Shown: positions 1 through 6,112 of the stretch, piece after piece
How positions within the stretch are numbered: position 1 is the first letter of the stretch
How the letters are laid out: each line of letters begins with the position of its first letter
The notes under the pieces: generated by a model
Told to the model about the DNA's origin: nothing
Databases searched by the model: none
Seen by the model: the letters and a program-made list of their open reading frames with translations, nothing else
Made by a program: the position numbers and the translations under genes
Assembly: GCA_018652925.1 (NCBI GenBank)
Contig: JABIBH010000354.1
Coordinates: forward strand, 1-6,813
Source of the DNA: a bacterium
Lineage (GTDB): Bacteria > Krumholzibacteriota > Krumholzibacteriia > LZORAL124-64-63
DNA: 6,813 bases
Direction of reading: 5' to 3'

Positions 1-2
1 CT

Positions 3-512
3 TTACTTGCAGATATAGATTCAGATTCTGTACTGGAACTAGTTGTTGCAAGTGCTACAAATAGATTGTCTGCTTTAATTGATGAAGAGTCTATTGGGGA
101 ACTTGTTTCAAGGCTCATGTTTTACAGGTTAACAGGAACTGATGAATTTACGAGTAAGTGGTCAATGTCCGGAGGCAGTTCAACAAGAAGTGGATTCCTT
201 GTTGAAGCTGGCGACTCTGGTGATGGATTAATTGATCTGGAATCAGTTGTTTGCTATCCATCTCCATTAACATCGGGTACTTTATTTGTTAGAGCAGAAT
301 CGTTGGGGGAGTGTGACTTTCATGCTGTGCTTTACAACCTCGAAGGTGAGGAAGTTGCTCGTAGTGATGTACGAAATGTATCTGGTGTTGAACCAGTGGA
401 AGTTGAACTCGTTGTTGACCATATCGCATCTGGGTTGTATGTGTGTCGTGTTATCGCCAGCGATGGTGATGTCAGTAAGGTTTTAGTTAAATCTGTAGCG
501 GTTGCCAGATAG
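3..512 (+). CDS. C-terminal part of a large exported protein with FG-GAP-like repeat and T9SS-type sorting domain (5' partial)
   Basis: The reading frame is open from the left edge, so only the last 169 residues are visible; the TTG at 66 is internal, not a likely start. Residues 3-17 (ADIDSDSVLELVVAS) resemble an FG-GAP/VCBS beta-propeller repeat, with the D-x-D-x-D calcium-binding pattern. The last 85 or so residues resemble a T9SS type A C-terminal sorting domain: a YPSP motif (usually YPNP), strands around VLYNLEGEEV, then the typical IASGLYVCRV and a final SKVLVKSVAVAR. The related FlgD-type Ig fold is an alternative reading of the same region. In the T9SS family this domain directs passage across the outer membrane and is usually removed or used for anchoring. 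The next gene encodes a PorV/PorQ-like barrel 25 bases downstream, probably in the same transcript, which supports a surface or secreted role. The function of the missing N-terminal part is unknown. Confidence 0.72.
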   Translation, partial: LLADIDSDSVLELVVASATNRLSALIDEESIGELVSRLMFYRLTGTDEFTSKWSMSGGSSTRSGFLVEAGDSGDGLIDLESVVCYPSPLTSGTLFVRAESLGECDFHAVLYNLEGEEVARSDVRNVSGVEPVEVELVVDHIASGLYVCRVIASDGDVSKVLVKSVAVAR

Positions 513-537
513 AAGGCAACCGAAGAGAGGAATAGAG

Positions 538-1452
538 ATGTTTCGAAGTAAAGAATCTTTCATTGCATTGCTGATGTTAGTTGTAGTTGCGCTTCCATTT
601 GTACAAGCTGAGGCTGGTGAGCCAGGTGAATCTGGTTTCCTTTCACTGCGTTTACCTGTGGGAGCAAGAGAAACGGCTATGGGTGGTGCAGGTGTTGCAT
701 CGGCAGCTGGAGCTTCAACAGTTTTCTGGAATCCTGCGTTAGCCGCATTTGAAGCAACAGGGACGGACTTGTTACTACAGCACCAGCGCTGGCTGGGGCT
801 TTTTGATAAGGAAACATTGTTGGTGTCCCACCGTAATTCTTTGGGTAATTTTGGATTTATATTCTCTGGTATTTATTCTGATGATATCGGCCGTTACGGA
901 GAAGAATCTGTGGGAATCCAGGAAGGCAGCTTTAACCCTTATCAGGTTGCGATTGGTTTGTCATATTCCAGAAATATTACTGATGCATTATCTGCAGGAT
1001 TAACTGTTAAATTTTTGCATGAAGAAATTGATGTTTATGGTGGTAGTGGATTTGCTTTTGATTTTTCTCTTGCTCATAAAGCCATTGTTGATGGCTTATG
1101 GTTTGGCGCCTCATTGACTAATATAGGATCAGATATAACTCTGGATACTGAGCCATATAGATTGCCAACCGCTTTGAGAATTGGATTTGGTTATGATGTT
1201 CTTGGTAGTATGACTGTTGTTGGAGATGTGGTTGTTCCAAACGATGGCAATGAAAAGGCACATGTTGGAGCTGAGTACAGAATATTTTCAGTATTTGCTT
1301 TGAGAGCTGGGACCAAGATCAATTATGAATCCCAAGGTTTTACCGCTGGTGCAGGGTTTACCAGAGGGCAAATGATAGTTGGCTATGCTTTTGAAGATAT
1401 GGTCAACGATTTAGATCCTTCACACCGTTTTTCTATAGAGATGCGATACTAG
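538..1452 (+). CDS. PorV/PorQ-family outer-membrane beta-barrel protein
   Basis: A protein of 304 residues. The ATG at 538 is chosen because GAGAGG lies 7 bases upstream; a TTG at 502 would overlap the previous gene and put extra charged residues before the signal peptide. Residues 1-24 or 1-26 form a signal peptide (FRSK, hydrophobic run, then VQA-EA-G). The mature start has the family hallmarks: LRLPVGARETAMGGAGVA, then FWNPA. The rest is made of alternating strands rich in G and aromatic residues, and the last residue is aromatic (SIEMRY), as in proteins inserted by the BAM machinery. Known members are PorV, a 14-stranded barrel that carries T9SS cargo by its C-terminal domain, and PorQ; which of these, or a separate paralogue, this is cannot be told by eye. 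It probably shares a transcript with the sorting-domain protein upstream and ends 3 bases from the convergent lpxH. Confidence 0.8.
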   Translation: MFRSKESFIALLMLVVVALPFVQAEAGEPGESGFLSLRLPVGARETAMGGAGVASAAGASTVFWNPALAAFEATGTDLLLQHQRWLGLFDKETLLVSHRNSLGNFGFIFSGIYSDDIGRYGEESVGIQEGSFNPYQVAIGLSYSRNITDALSAGLTVKFLHEEIDVYGGSGFAFDFSLAHKAIVDGLWFGASLTNIGSDITLDTEPYRLPTALRIGFGYDVLGSMTVVGDVVVPNDGNEKAHVGAEYRIFSVFALRAGTKINYESQGFTAGAGFTRGQMIVGYAFEDMVNDLDPSHRFSIEMRY

Positions 1453-1455
1453 ATA

Positions 1456-2205
1456 TTAAACAGGGTCGGAGTCATCTGCAAAATCATGCAGACTGATCCG
1501 GCCCTCTTTCCACAGTCCGTAACTTTCTGATCCTATCCAGCTGCCAAGTGAGACCAGTTTCTTTTCCTGGTTCTCAATTATCATTGGATGATGGATGTGT
1601 CCCATAATCAGGATATCCCAGTGGTCATCAATAGATGCTAGTTTATTTTCTGCTTTCCTCTCAATTTCCGGAATTTCATCTCGCGAAGCTTTGCGGCTAG
1701 TACCACTGAGCCACTTGGAAAATAGATAGAGCAGTTCAGGGTGTAGTGATTTAGCCAGGAATATTCCAAGCCTGGTACGGACAATCTTGCGAAAGCCACT
1801 GTACAGGAAATCTTTTCCCAGTAAACCATCGCCATGAATTAAGCGAATGACTGTATCGTCTAAATGGATATTTTGTGCTTCTGCAGATTCGGGAGTGTTG
1901 TACCTTTTGTGAAAATAGGCAGCTGCCCAGATGTCGTGATTGCCACCTATGAATCTCAGTCTTGTTCCTGCAGCGCAGACTTCATCCAGTTTTTCAAGAA
2001 TGGAATCATATCCACGAAGTCTGAAATGAGGGTAGTCAAACCAGAAATCGAAAATGTCTCCAAGAAGTATAAGCTCGTCAACTTGCTTGCTCATATCTAG
2101 AAATTTGAGGAAGCGTTCGACTTTGATTTCTTCTTTTTTGTTAGGCACCAGATGAAAGTGAGTGTCTCCAACAAAAAGGCACGTTTTAGATTTTTCATTG
2201 TACAT
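1456..2205 (-). CDS. lpxH: UDP-2,3-diacylglucosamine diphosphatase (LpxH-type metallophosphoesterase)
   Basis: A protein of 249 residues of the calcineurin-like phosphoesterase fold. LpxH removes UMP from UDP-2,3-diacylglucosamine to give lipid X, the fourth step of lipid A synthesis, at the inner face of the inner membrane. The two-metal site is complete: GDTH (D14, H16), GDIFDFW (D50), GGNHD (N89, H90), HGDG (H124) and GHIHHP (H203, H205). Between the last two lies the helical lid typical of LpxH (about residues 130-175, with SRKAS where E. coli LpxH has a similar Ser-rich turn). The length is close to the usual 240. There is no signal peptide. The gene stands alone on this strand, convergent with the PorV-like gene and divergent from the small protein. 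No ribosome-binding site is visible before the ATG, and a candidate promoter places the transcript start only a few bases ahead. A related lipid-A-type phosphoesterase with another substrate is possible. Confidence 0.82.
   Translation of the reverse strand: MYNEKSKTCLFVGDTHFHLVPNKKEEIKVERFLKFLDMSKQVDELILLGDIFDFWFDYPHFRLRGYDSILEKLDEVCAAGTRLRFIGGNHDIWAAAYFHKRYNTPESAEAQNIHLDDTVIRLIHGDGLLGKDFLYSGFRKIVRTRLGIFLAKSLHPELLYLFSKWLSGTSRKASRDEIPEIERKAENKLASIDDHWDILIMGHIHHPMIIENQEKKLVSLGSWIGSESYGLWKEGRISLHDFADDSDPV
1463..1504. terminator. Strong hairpin inside the 3' end of lpxH, candidate bidirectional terminator
   Basis: GGGTCGG (1463-1469) pairs with CCGGCCC (1498-1504) with one G-U pair, extended inward by A1470-T1497. 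After a 4-by-4 mismatched section, TCTGC (1475-1479) pairs with GCAGA (1488-1492) around an 8-base loop. On the + strand it is followed by TCTTTCC; on the - strand by TGTTTAATAT. Neither tail is a perfect U run. It lies just past the PorV-like stop codon and inside the last codons of lpxH, where two convergent transcripts need to end and only 3 bases of non-coding DNA exist. Confidence 0.45.
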
Positions 2206-2214
2206 AATTAGAAC

Positions 2215-2243
2215 TTATTATATGAAATAACGTATTACGGCAA
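2215..2243 (-). promoter_or_regulatory. lpxH: Candidate sigma70-like promoter for lpxH
   Basis: Read on the - strand, TTGCCG (2243-2238) and TAATAA (2220-2215) are separated by exactly 17 bases. A transcript starting about 7 bases after the -10 box would begin near 2208, only a few bases before the ATG at 2205. That agrees with the lack of a ribosome-binding site there and suggests a nearly leaderless mRNA. The region is AT-rich, so chance matches are likely, and FCB-group bacteria often use a different promoter consensus. Confidence 0.35.
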
Positions 2244-2263
2244 GAGGATTTTCTAAATAACTT

Positions 2264-2270
2264 GAGGGAG
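2264..2270 (+). promoter_or_regulatory. Ribosome-binding site that fixes the small-protein start
   Basis: GAGGGAG lies 9 bases before the ATG at 2280. It overlaps the alternative TTG start at 2262, which therefore cannot use it. Confidence 0.7.
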
Positions 2271-2279
2271 CAGAAAAAA

Positions 2280-2648
2280 ATGTCACTTTTCGATGAAGTA
2301 AAACGCAATTTGGTTGAGTGGTATGGAGTAGCCGCAGACAAGACAGGAGTGGCTGCAAAGGTTGGGGCTCGTAAAAATGATATCTTTGGCATCAGCCGGG
2401 ATATAGAACGTCAGTTCAGTGAGATAGGTGATATAGTCTATAATGGTATAGAGACTGAACGTTCAGACATTCTGGATGATCCTGTGTTGTTGGAACTTGT
2501 TGAAAAAGTGCGCAAGCTTGAAAAAGAGCTGGCATCCAAGCAAGCTGAAATTGTCGATATTAAAGCGACAGACAGTGAAATAGTTTCAGATGAAGTTGAA
2601 GAAATTATTGTTGAAACAATTGATGAGAAACCTGTTGACACTGAATAG
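2280..2648 (+). CDS. Small unrecognised cytoplasmic protein with coiled-coil and acidic tail
   Basis: A protein of 122 residues. The ATG at 2280 follows GAGGGAG (2264-2270) with a 9-base spacer, a much better start than the TTG at 2262. I cannot assign a named family. The N-terminal part (about 1-60) is amphipathic and well structured in composition, with LVEWYGVAADKTG, then AAKVGARKNDIFGISRDIE and FSEIGDIVYNGI. Residues 67-95 look like a short coiled coil (LVEKVRKLEKELASKQAEI). The tail from about 97 is strongly acidic and probably disordered. There is no signal peptide, membrane segment or cysteine. The I/E/IG/Y pattern recalls small proteins that often carry a C-terminal zinc ribbon in other bacteria, but no ribbon is present here. 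It starts 74 bases from the divergent lpxH and is followed 170 bases later by the sigma factor; a separate promoter is likely for the latter. Confidence 0.75.
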   Translation: MSLFDEVKRNLVEWYGVAADKTGVAAKVGARKNDIFGISRDIERQFSEIGDIVYNGIETERSDILDDPVLLELVEKVRKLEKELASKQAEIVDIKATDSEIVSDEVEEIIVETIDEKPVDTE

Positions 2649-2690
2649 TACTTTCTGATACAATCGGTTTCAGATTCTCTACACGTCAGC

Positions 2691-2708
2691 TTTGCCGGAG
2701 CTGGCAAA
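2691..2708. repeat. Short inverted repeat in the gap before the sigma factor gene
   Basis: TTTGCC (2691-2696) and GGCAAA (2703-2708) are perfect inverted copies around a 6-base spacer. An overlapping alternative pairs CAGCT with AGCTG. On the + strand it is followed by A's rather than T's, so it does not look like a standard terminator for the small-protein gene. It could be a weak terminator aided by other factors, or an operator; the sequence does not decide. A second small inverted repeat, ACCTG/CAGGT, lies at 2755-2770. Confidence 0.3.
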
Positions 2709-2769
2709 AAACTACCTACTTAAAATTTGCTGTTCTCAGTAACTGTATGTTTTTACCTGTTTATGCAGG

Positions 2770-2797
2770 TTGGTTTACCGGGTATATGCCTGATAAT
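2770..2797 (+). promoter_or_regulatory. Candidate promoter for the sigma factor gene
   Basis: TTGGTT (2770-2775) and GATAAT (2792-2797) are 16 bases apart, with the -10 box matching TATAAT in five of six positions. The transcript would start near 2804, about 15 bases before the ATG at 2819, leaving room for the weak ribosome-binding site GAGAAAG. This is a consensus match by eye, and the organism's real promoter consensus is unknown. Confidence 0.35.
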
Positions 2798-2818
2798 CCC
2801 AGTGAAAGTTGAGAAAGC

Positions 2819-3667
2819 ATGAATGGAACGCACATACCACAGACTCATGAAAGATCCTTGGATATCTATTTCAGGGAGATTAACAGATTTGCGTTGTTGA
2901 CTCGTGAACAAGAATCTGATTGCGCCAGAAAGATCAGAGAGGGAGACAACGAAGCTCTGGAATTGCTTGTGCAATCAAATCTCAGATTTGTTGTTACGGT
3001 AGCTAAAAAGTATATGTACCATGGGTTATCACTTTCAGATTTAATTAATGAAGGAAACCTGGGCCTCATAAAAGCGGCCACAAGGTTTGATGAGAAGCGT
3101 GGATTCAAGTTTATTTCCTACGCCGTGTGGTGGGTAAGGCAATCGATTTTACAGGCATTGCTTGATAGTGGCAGGATGGTTCGATTGCCACAAAATCAAA
3201 CCGCAGTTTTGTTGAAGATTAATCGGTCCAGAAATAAGCTTGAAAGTAGTGGTGTTGATTCTCCAAATGCTGAGCAATTATCCAAGCATTCAGGAGTTGA
3301 TATTAATCATGTCAGGATTGCGATAAAGCTGGGCGGGGCGATGGTACCTTTGGATGACACTGGTTCCCAGGACAGTGAAAGACCATTACTCGAAACAATT
3401 ACTAATGATAATGATGCTACCACAGACCAAGGTGCTATGGAGAGAGTTCTTAAGGAAGATATCTTAAGCAGCCTTAGTTGTCTTACTCCTCGTGAAAAAG
3501 ATATAGTTATTATGTACTACGGGTTGGGTCATGATGAGGCAATGACCTTGGAAGCAATTGGAAACACTCTTGGTTTAACTCGTGAGCGTATCAGGCAAAT
3601 CAAAGAAAAATCGTTGGAAAAAATGCGCCAGCAGGTAGAGGTGTCTGCTCTTGTAGATTACTCATAG
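2819..3667 (+). CDS. rpoD: RNA polymerase sigma factor, short RpoD type
   Basis: A protein of 282 residues that directs RNA polymerase to promoters. Regions in order: 1.2 (about 14-40, SLDIYFREINRFALLTREQE), 2 (49-118, including the core-binding DLINEGNLGLIKAATRFD and the -10-recognising GFKFISYAVWWVRQSI), 3 (from VRLPQN at 121 to about 190) and 4 (about 210-275, ending in the helix-turn-helix around LEAIGNTLGLTRERIRQIKEKSLEKMR). The whole N-terminal region 1.1 and the large non-conserved insert of E. coli RpoD are absent. That is the normal form of the primary sigma factor in Bacteroidota, whose region 2 this closely resembles. A paralogous group 2 (RpoS-like) sigma factor cannot be excluded without the rest of the genome, since region 3 is rather divergent (KINRSRNKLESSGVDSPN). 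The ribosome-binding site (GAGAAAG) is weak. The M23 peptidase gene follows within 100 bases and may be read through. Confidence 0.85.
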   Translation: MNGTHIPQTHERSLDIYFREINRFALLTREQESDCARKIREGDNEALELLVQSNLRFVVTVAKKYMYHGLSLSDLINEGNLGLIKAATRFDEKRGFKFISYAVWWVRQSILQALLDSGRMVRLPQNQTAVLLKINRSRNKLESSGVDSPNAEQLSKHSGVDINHVRIAIKLGGAMVPLDDTGSQDSERPLLETITNDNDATTDQGAMERVLKEDILSSLSCLTPREKDIVIMYYGLGHDEAMTLEAIGNTLGLTRERIRQIKEKSLEKMRQQVEVSALVDYS

Positions 3668-3763
3668 ATGCCTGTATTGTAATGAGATTGACTTTTGGAC
3701 TGTTTTGAGTATCTTTGTCGTCATCTGGCAATTGAAGATGACTTTAAACGGGGCACAATTTAC

Positions 3764-4645
3764 TTGTTAAAGAAGAAATACAATTTTTTATACATCCCTC
3801 AGGATGAAAGCGTAACAAAACGTTTTTCTGTCAAATCTGCGACAGTTGCGTACGTGGCACTTGGGCTGTTCTGCCTGTTTTTAACTTCAGGATTATATTT
3901 CTACGGTTTGACTCAAGGCGTCAGCTGGCTACCTGGTGGTTCTGCTATTCAGCATGAGAACAGCAGGCTGGTTTCTGAGCTTAAGTTCCTTGGTGATCGT
4001 GTTGTTATGTTGAAAGATGCTATTTCAGCTTCGTATATGGTTCAGGAGCAAGTGGCGCTTGTTGCCGGGATTGACCCGATGGATGAAAATGTTCGGGAAG
4101 CTGGAATTGGTGGTAGGCAGCATGATGTTTCTGCATCTCCATCAAGTCAATTGCATCTGAGTCTGGATACACTGCTCAGACAGGCAAGAGTCCAGCGTAG
4201 TGGTTTTGAAGCTATTCTAGATACTCTAGATGCCAGAGAGTTGGTGCGAGGTCATATCCCAGCAATCAGGCCAGTTGATTCAGGTTGGCTAAGTTCCAGC
4301 TTTGGAAGACGTAATGATCCATTTACTGGAAAATCAAAATTTCACAGAGGCCTGGATTATTCAGTACCCACTGGTACTCCAGTATTAGCTACTGCAGATG
4401 GTGTAGTAAAATCAGTACGGCATGATCGCGGTTTTGGTAAATTAATCCGAATTGATCATGGCAATGGTGTAGTTACTACTTATGCTCATTTGTCAAAATG
4501 GAATATCAAGCAGGGTCAAGTAGTTAAGCGTGGTGACGTGATTGCTGAATCAGGAAACACCGGTCGCTCTACTGCTCCGCATATTCATTATGAAGTTGCT
4601 GTGAATGGCAGATATGTAAACCCCGGTTCGTTCGTAATTAATTAA
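3764..4645 (+). CDS. Membrane-anchored M23 (LytM) peptidoglycan peptidase
   Basis: I start it at TTG 3764, giving 293 residues (MLKKKYNFLYIPQDES), because related proteins begin with a short basic cytoplasmic stretch of this kind. A TTG at 3695 would give 316 residues; no ATG exists in frame before the membrane segment, so the start is uncertain. Residues 28-49 form one transmembrane helix, making an inner-membrane protein with its domain in the periplasm. Residues 64-160 are helical and probably partly coiled coil. The peptidase domain (about 172-293) opens with SSFGRRNDPF and has every M23 metal and catalytic residue: HRGLD (H194, D198), AHLS (H242) and HIHYE (H273, H275). It is therefore probably an active endopeptidase cutting peptide cross-links, unlike the degenerate activators EnvC and NlpD of E. 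coli. An amidase gene follows 105 bases later on the same strand, which suggests joint work in wall remodelling or cell separation. Confidence 0.85.
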   Translation: MLKKKYNFLYIPQDESVTKRFSVKSATVAYVALGLFCLFLTSGLYFYGLTQGVSWLPGGSAIQHENSRLVSELKFLGDRVVMLKDAISASYMVQEQVALVAGIDPMDENVREAGIGGRQHDVSASPSSQLHLSLDTLLRQARVQRSGFEAILDTLDARELVRGHIPAIRPVDSGWLSSSFGRRNDPFTGKSKFHRGLDYSVPTGTPVLATADGVVKSVRHDRGFGKLIRIDHGNGVVTTYAHLSKWNIKQGQVVKRGDVIAESGNTGRSTAPHIHYEVAVNGRYVNPGSFVIN

Positions 4646-4750
4646 CAGCTTTTTTCTTAGTTTTCCGTTAATCTAGGTTGCACTGTAGCTTGTCTGTGGT
4701 ACTTTCTATATTGTGGTTTTTGCTATGGTTCTCGATTAAGAAAGGCAGCT

Positions 4751-6076
4751 ATGCTGGCAGTTTTTTTGCGTGCTTTCAAATATAATAATCCTCGATGCTT
4801 TTTTATAGTATCAATGTTACTGATTTCTTTATTTCAGGTATCTAAAGTTACGGCTTCCCCAGTAGTTGAAAAGGTAAGATTTTACACAGCCCCAGACCAC
4901 ACCAGAGTGGTTTTGGATTTATCCAGTGACAGCAAATATAAAGTTACTCGTTTTACAAACCCTGAAAGAATAGCAATAGATGTAATTGATGGTTCTTTTT
5001 CAAGTGATAAAACCATTTCGGTAAATGATGGTGTTTTATTCAGGGTTCGGAGAAACTCATTAAGTAACAAAGCACAGGTTGTACTTGATTTGACAGGGGA
5101 ACTGTCGTTCAGAGATTTTGCTCTCAAGGCTGCTGGAGACAGGCCACATCGAATTGTTGTAGATGTTTATTCTGTAGCCGATAAGCCACAAATTAGTAAG
5201 CCAGAGAAAAATGAAAACATTATTACAGTAGTGATTGACCCGGGTCATGGCGGGATCGATCCTGGCTGTATCAAAAATGGAGTTAGGGAAAAGGATGTTG
5301 TCCTCAAGGTTGCTTACGAGCTGAAGCGAATAATAGATAAACAGAAAAACATGCAAGCTGTATTGACTCGTGATAAAGATTATTTCTTGAGTCTTTCAAA
5401 ACGGTATAAAAAAGCTGAGGCTGTTGGAGGGGATCTATTCATATCCATTCATGCCAATTCCCATAAGAGCAGATCGTTAAGTGGAACTGAAGTTTTTATT
5501 TTGTCACTTGATAAGGCAACTGATGAAGAGGCACACAAACTGGCTGATTTTGAGAATGCTTCAGATTCTTTGGGATTGCCTCCTGGAAATAAATCAGATG
5601 ATGATGTGGTGTCAATTCTGATGGATATGAAGAAAACACATATGGTAAATACTTCCAGTATTTTTGCCGACGAGATTTTGGGAGCAATTCGCAGGTCAAA
5701 TGTGTTGTCGGTCAGGAGAGTCAAACAGGCGGGATTTGTTGTATTGCGTTCAACACTGGATATGCCATCAGTTTTGATTGAAACCGGGTTTTTAAGTAAT
5801 TCAGGAGATAGAGCGATTTTGTCCACAACCGACGGGCAAAAGAAGATTGCACTAGCTTTGAATGAAGGTATAAGGAACTACTTGGGGCTTCCTGAAATTA
5901 AGCCTGCAAGGGCAGAGTGGTCACTTCGCTATAAAGTCAAAAGAGGTGACTCGTTATGGAAACTTTCCAGGCGACATGGAACCACTACTGCCAAGATCAG
6001 GGAAATCAATAACTTGAAGTCTGATAATATTATGATCGGGCAGAGAATTAAATTACCTGCAGGGAGTGGGAAGTAA
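4751..6076 (+). CDS. N-acetylmuramoyl-L-alanine amidase, AMIN-Amidase_3-LysM
   Basis: A protein of 441 residues that cuts the bond between MurNAc and L-alanine in peptidoglycan. AAAGG (4741-4745) precedes the ATG by 5 bases. Residues 1-36 are a long signal peptide (hydrophobic core FFIVSMLLISLF, cut near VTAS). An AMIN domain follows (about 37-140), which targets such enzymes to the division site or wall. The Amidase_3 domain (about 158-378) has the zinc ligands H166 (DPGHGG), E180 (REKD) and H234 (SIHAN) and the catalytic glutamate E344 (IETGF). The inserted segment 255-312 (ADFENASDS, then LMDMKKT) matches the regulatory helix region of E. coli AmiB/AmiC, which blocks the active site until a LytM activator binds. 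A LysM peptidoglycan-binding domain closes the protein (393-436, YKVKRGDSLWKLSRRHG to IGQRIKLP). It is thus an AmiC-like division amidase. The stop TAA touches the next ATG. Confidence 0.9.
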   Translation: MLAVFLRAFKYNNPRCFFIVSMLLISLFQVSKVTASPVVEKVRFYTAPDHTRVVLDLSSDSKYKVTRFTNPERIAIDVIDGSFSSDKTISVNDGVLFRVRRNSLSNKAQVVLDLTGELSFRDFALKAAGDRPHRIVVDVYSVADKPQISKPEKNENIITVVIDPGHGGIDPGCIKNGVREKDVVLKVAYELKRIIDKQKNMQAVLTRDKDYFLSLSKRYKKAEAVGGDLFISIHANSHKSRSLSGTEVFILSLDKATDEEAHKLADFENASDSLGLPPGNKSDDDVVSILMDMKKTHMVNTSSIFADEILGAIRRSNVLSVRRVKQAGFVVLRSTLDMPSVLIETGFLSNSGDRAILSTTDGQKKIALALNEGIRNYLGLPEIKPARAEWSLRYKVKRGDSLWKLSRRHGTTTAKIREINNLKSDNIMIGQRIKLPAGSGK

Positions 6077-6097
6077 ATGAATAAAACGGCTCTGTAA
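6077..6097 (+). other. Start region of the YbbR-like frame interrupted by an in-frame TAA
   Basis: An ATG directly follows the amidase stop and has a good ribosome-binding region (GGGAG and GGGAAG within 6062-6073). The frame reads MNKTAL and then TAA at 6095-6097. Beyond the stop the same frame continues as IFCLVVSLFIWIQVAA, the expected N-terminal membrane helix of a YbbR protein. One base change, TAA to AAA, would restore a continuous gene. It may be a sequencing or assembly error, a real nonsense mutation, or a remnant with translation restarting further on. Confidence 0.6.
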
Positions 6098-6112
6098 ATA
6101 TTTTGTCTTGTT

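Noticed and set aside
2438..2707. Open frame of 89 codons on the - strand
   Set aside because: It is antisense to the small protein, very rich in Ser and Thr as expected from reading acidic codons backwards, and has no ribosome-binding site.
4646..4750. Terminator or promoter between the M23 and amidase genes
   Set aside because: There is a T-rich stretch after the M23 stop but no stable stem before it, and no pair of -35/-10 boxes with good spacing; the two genes may be one transcript.
5449..5826. Open frame of 125 codons on the - strand
   Set aside because: It is antisense to the catalytic part of the amidase, which has complete motifs.
6095..6097. Reassignment or programmed readthrough of TAA
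   Set aside because: Three other genes here end in TAA and no readthrough context is visible; an error or mutation is simpler.
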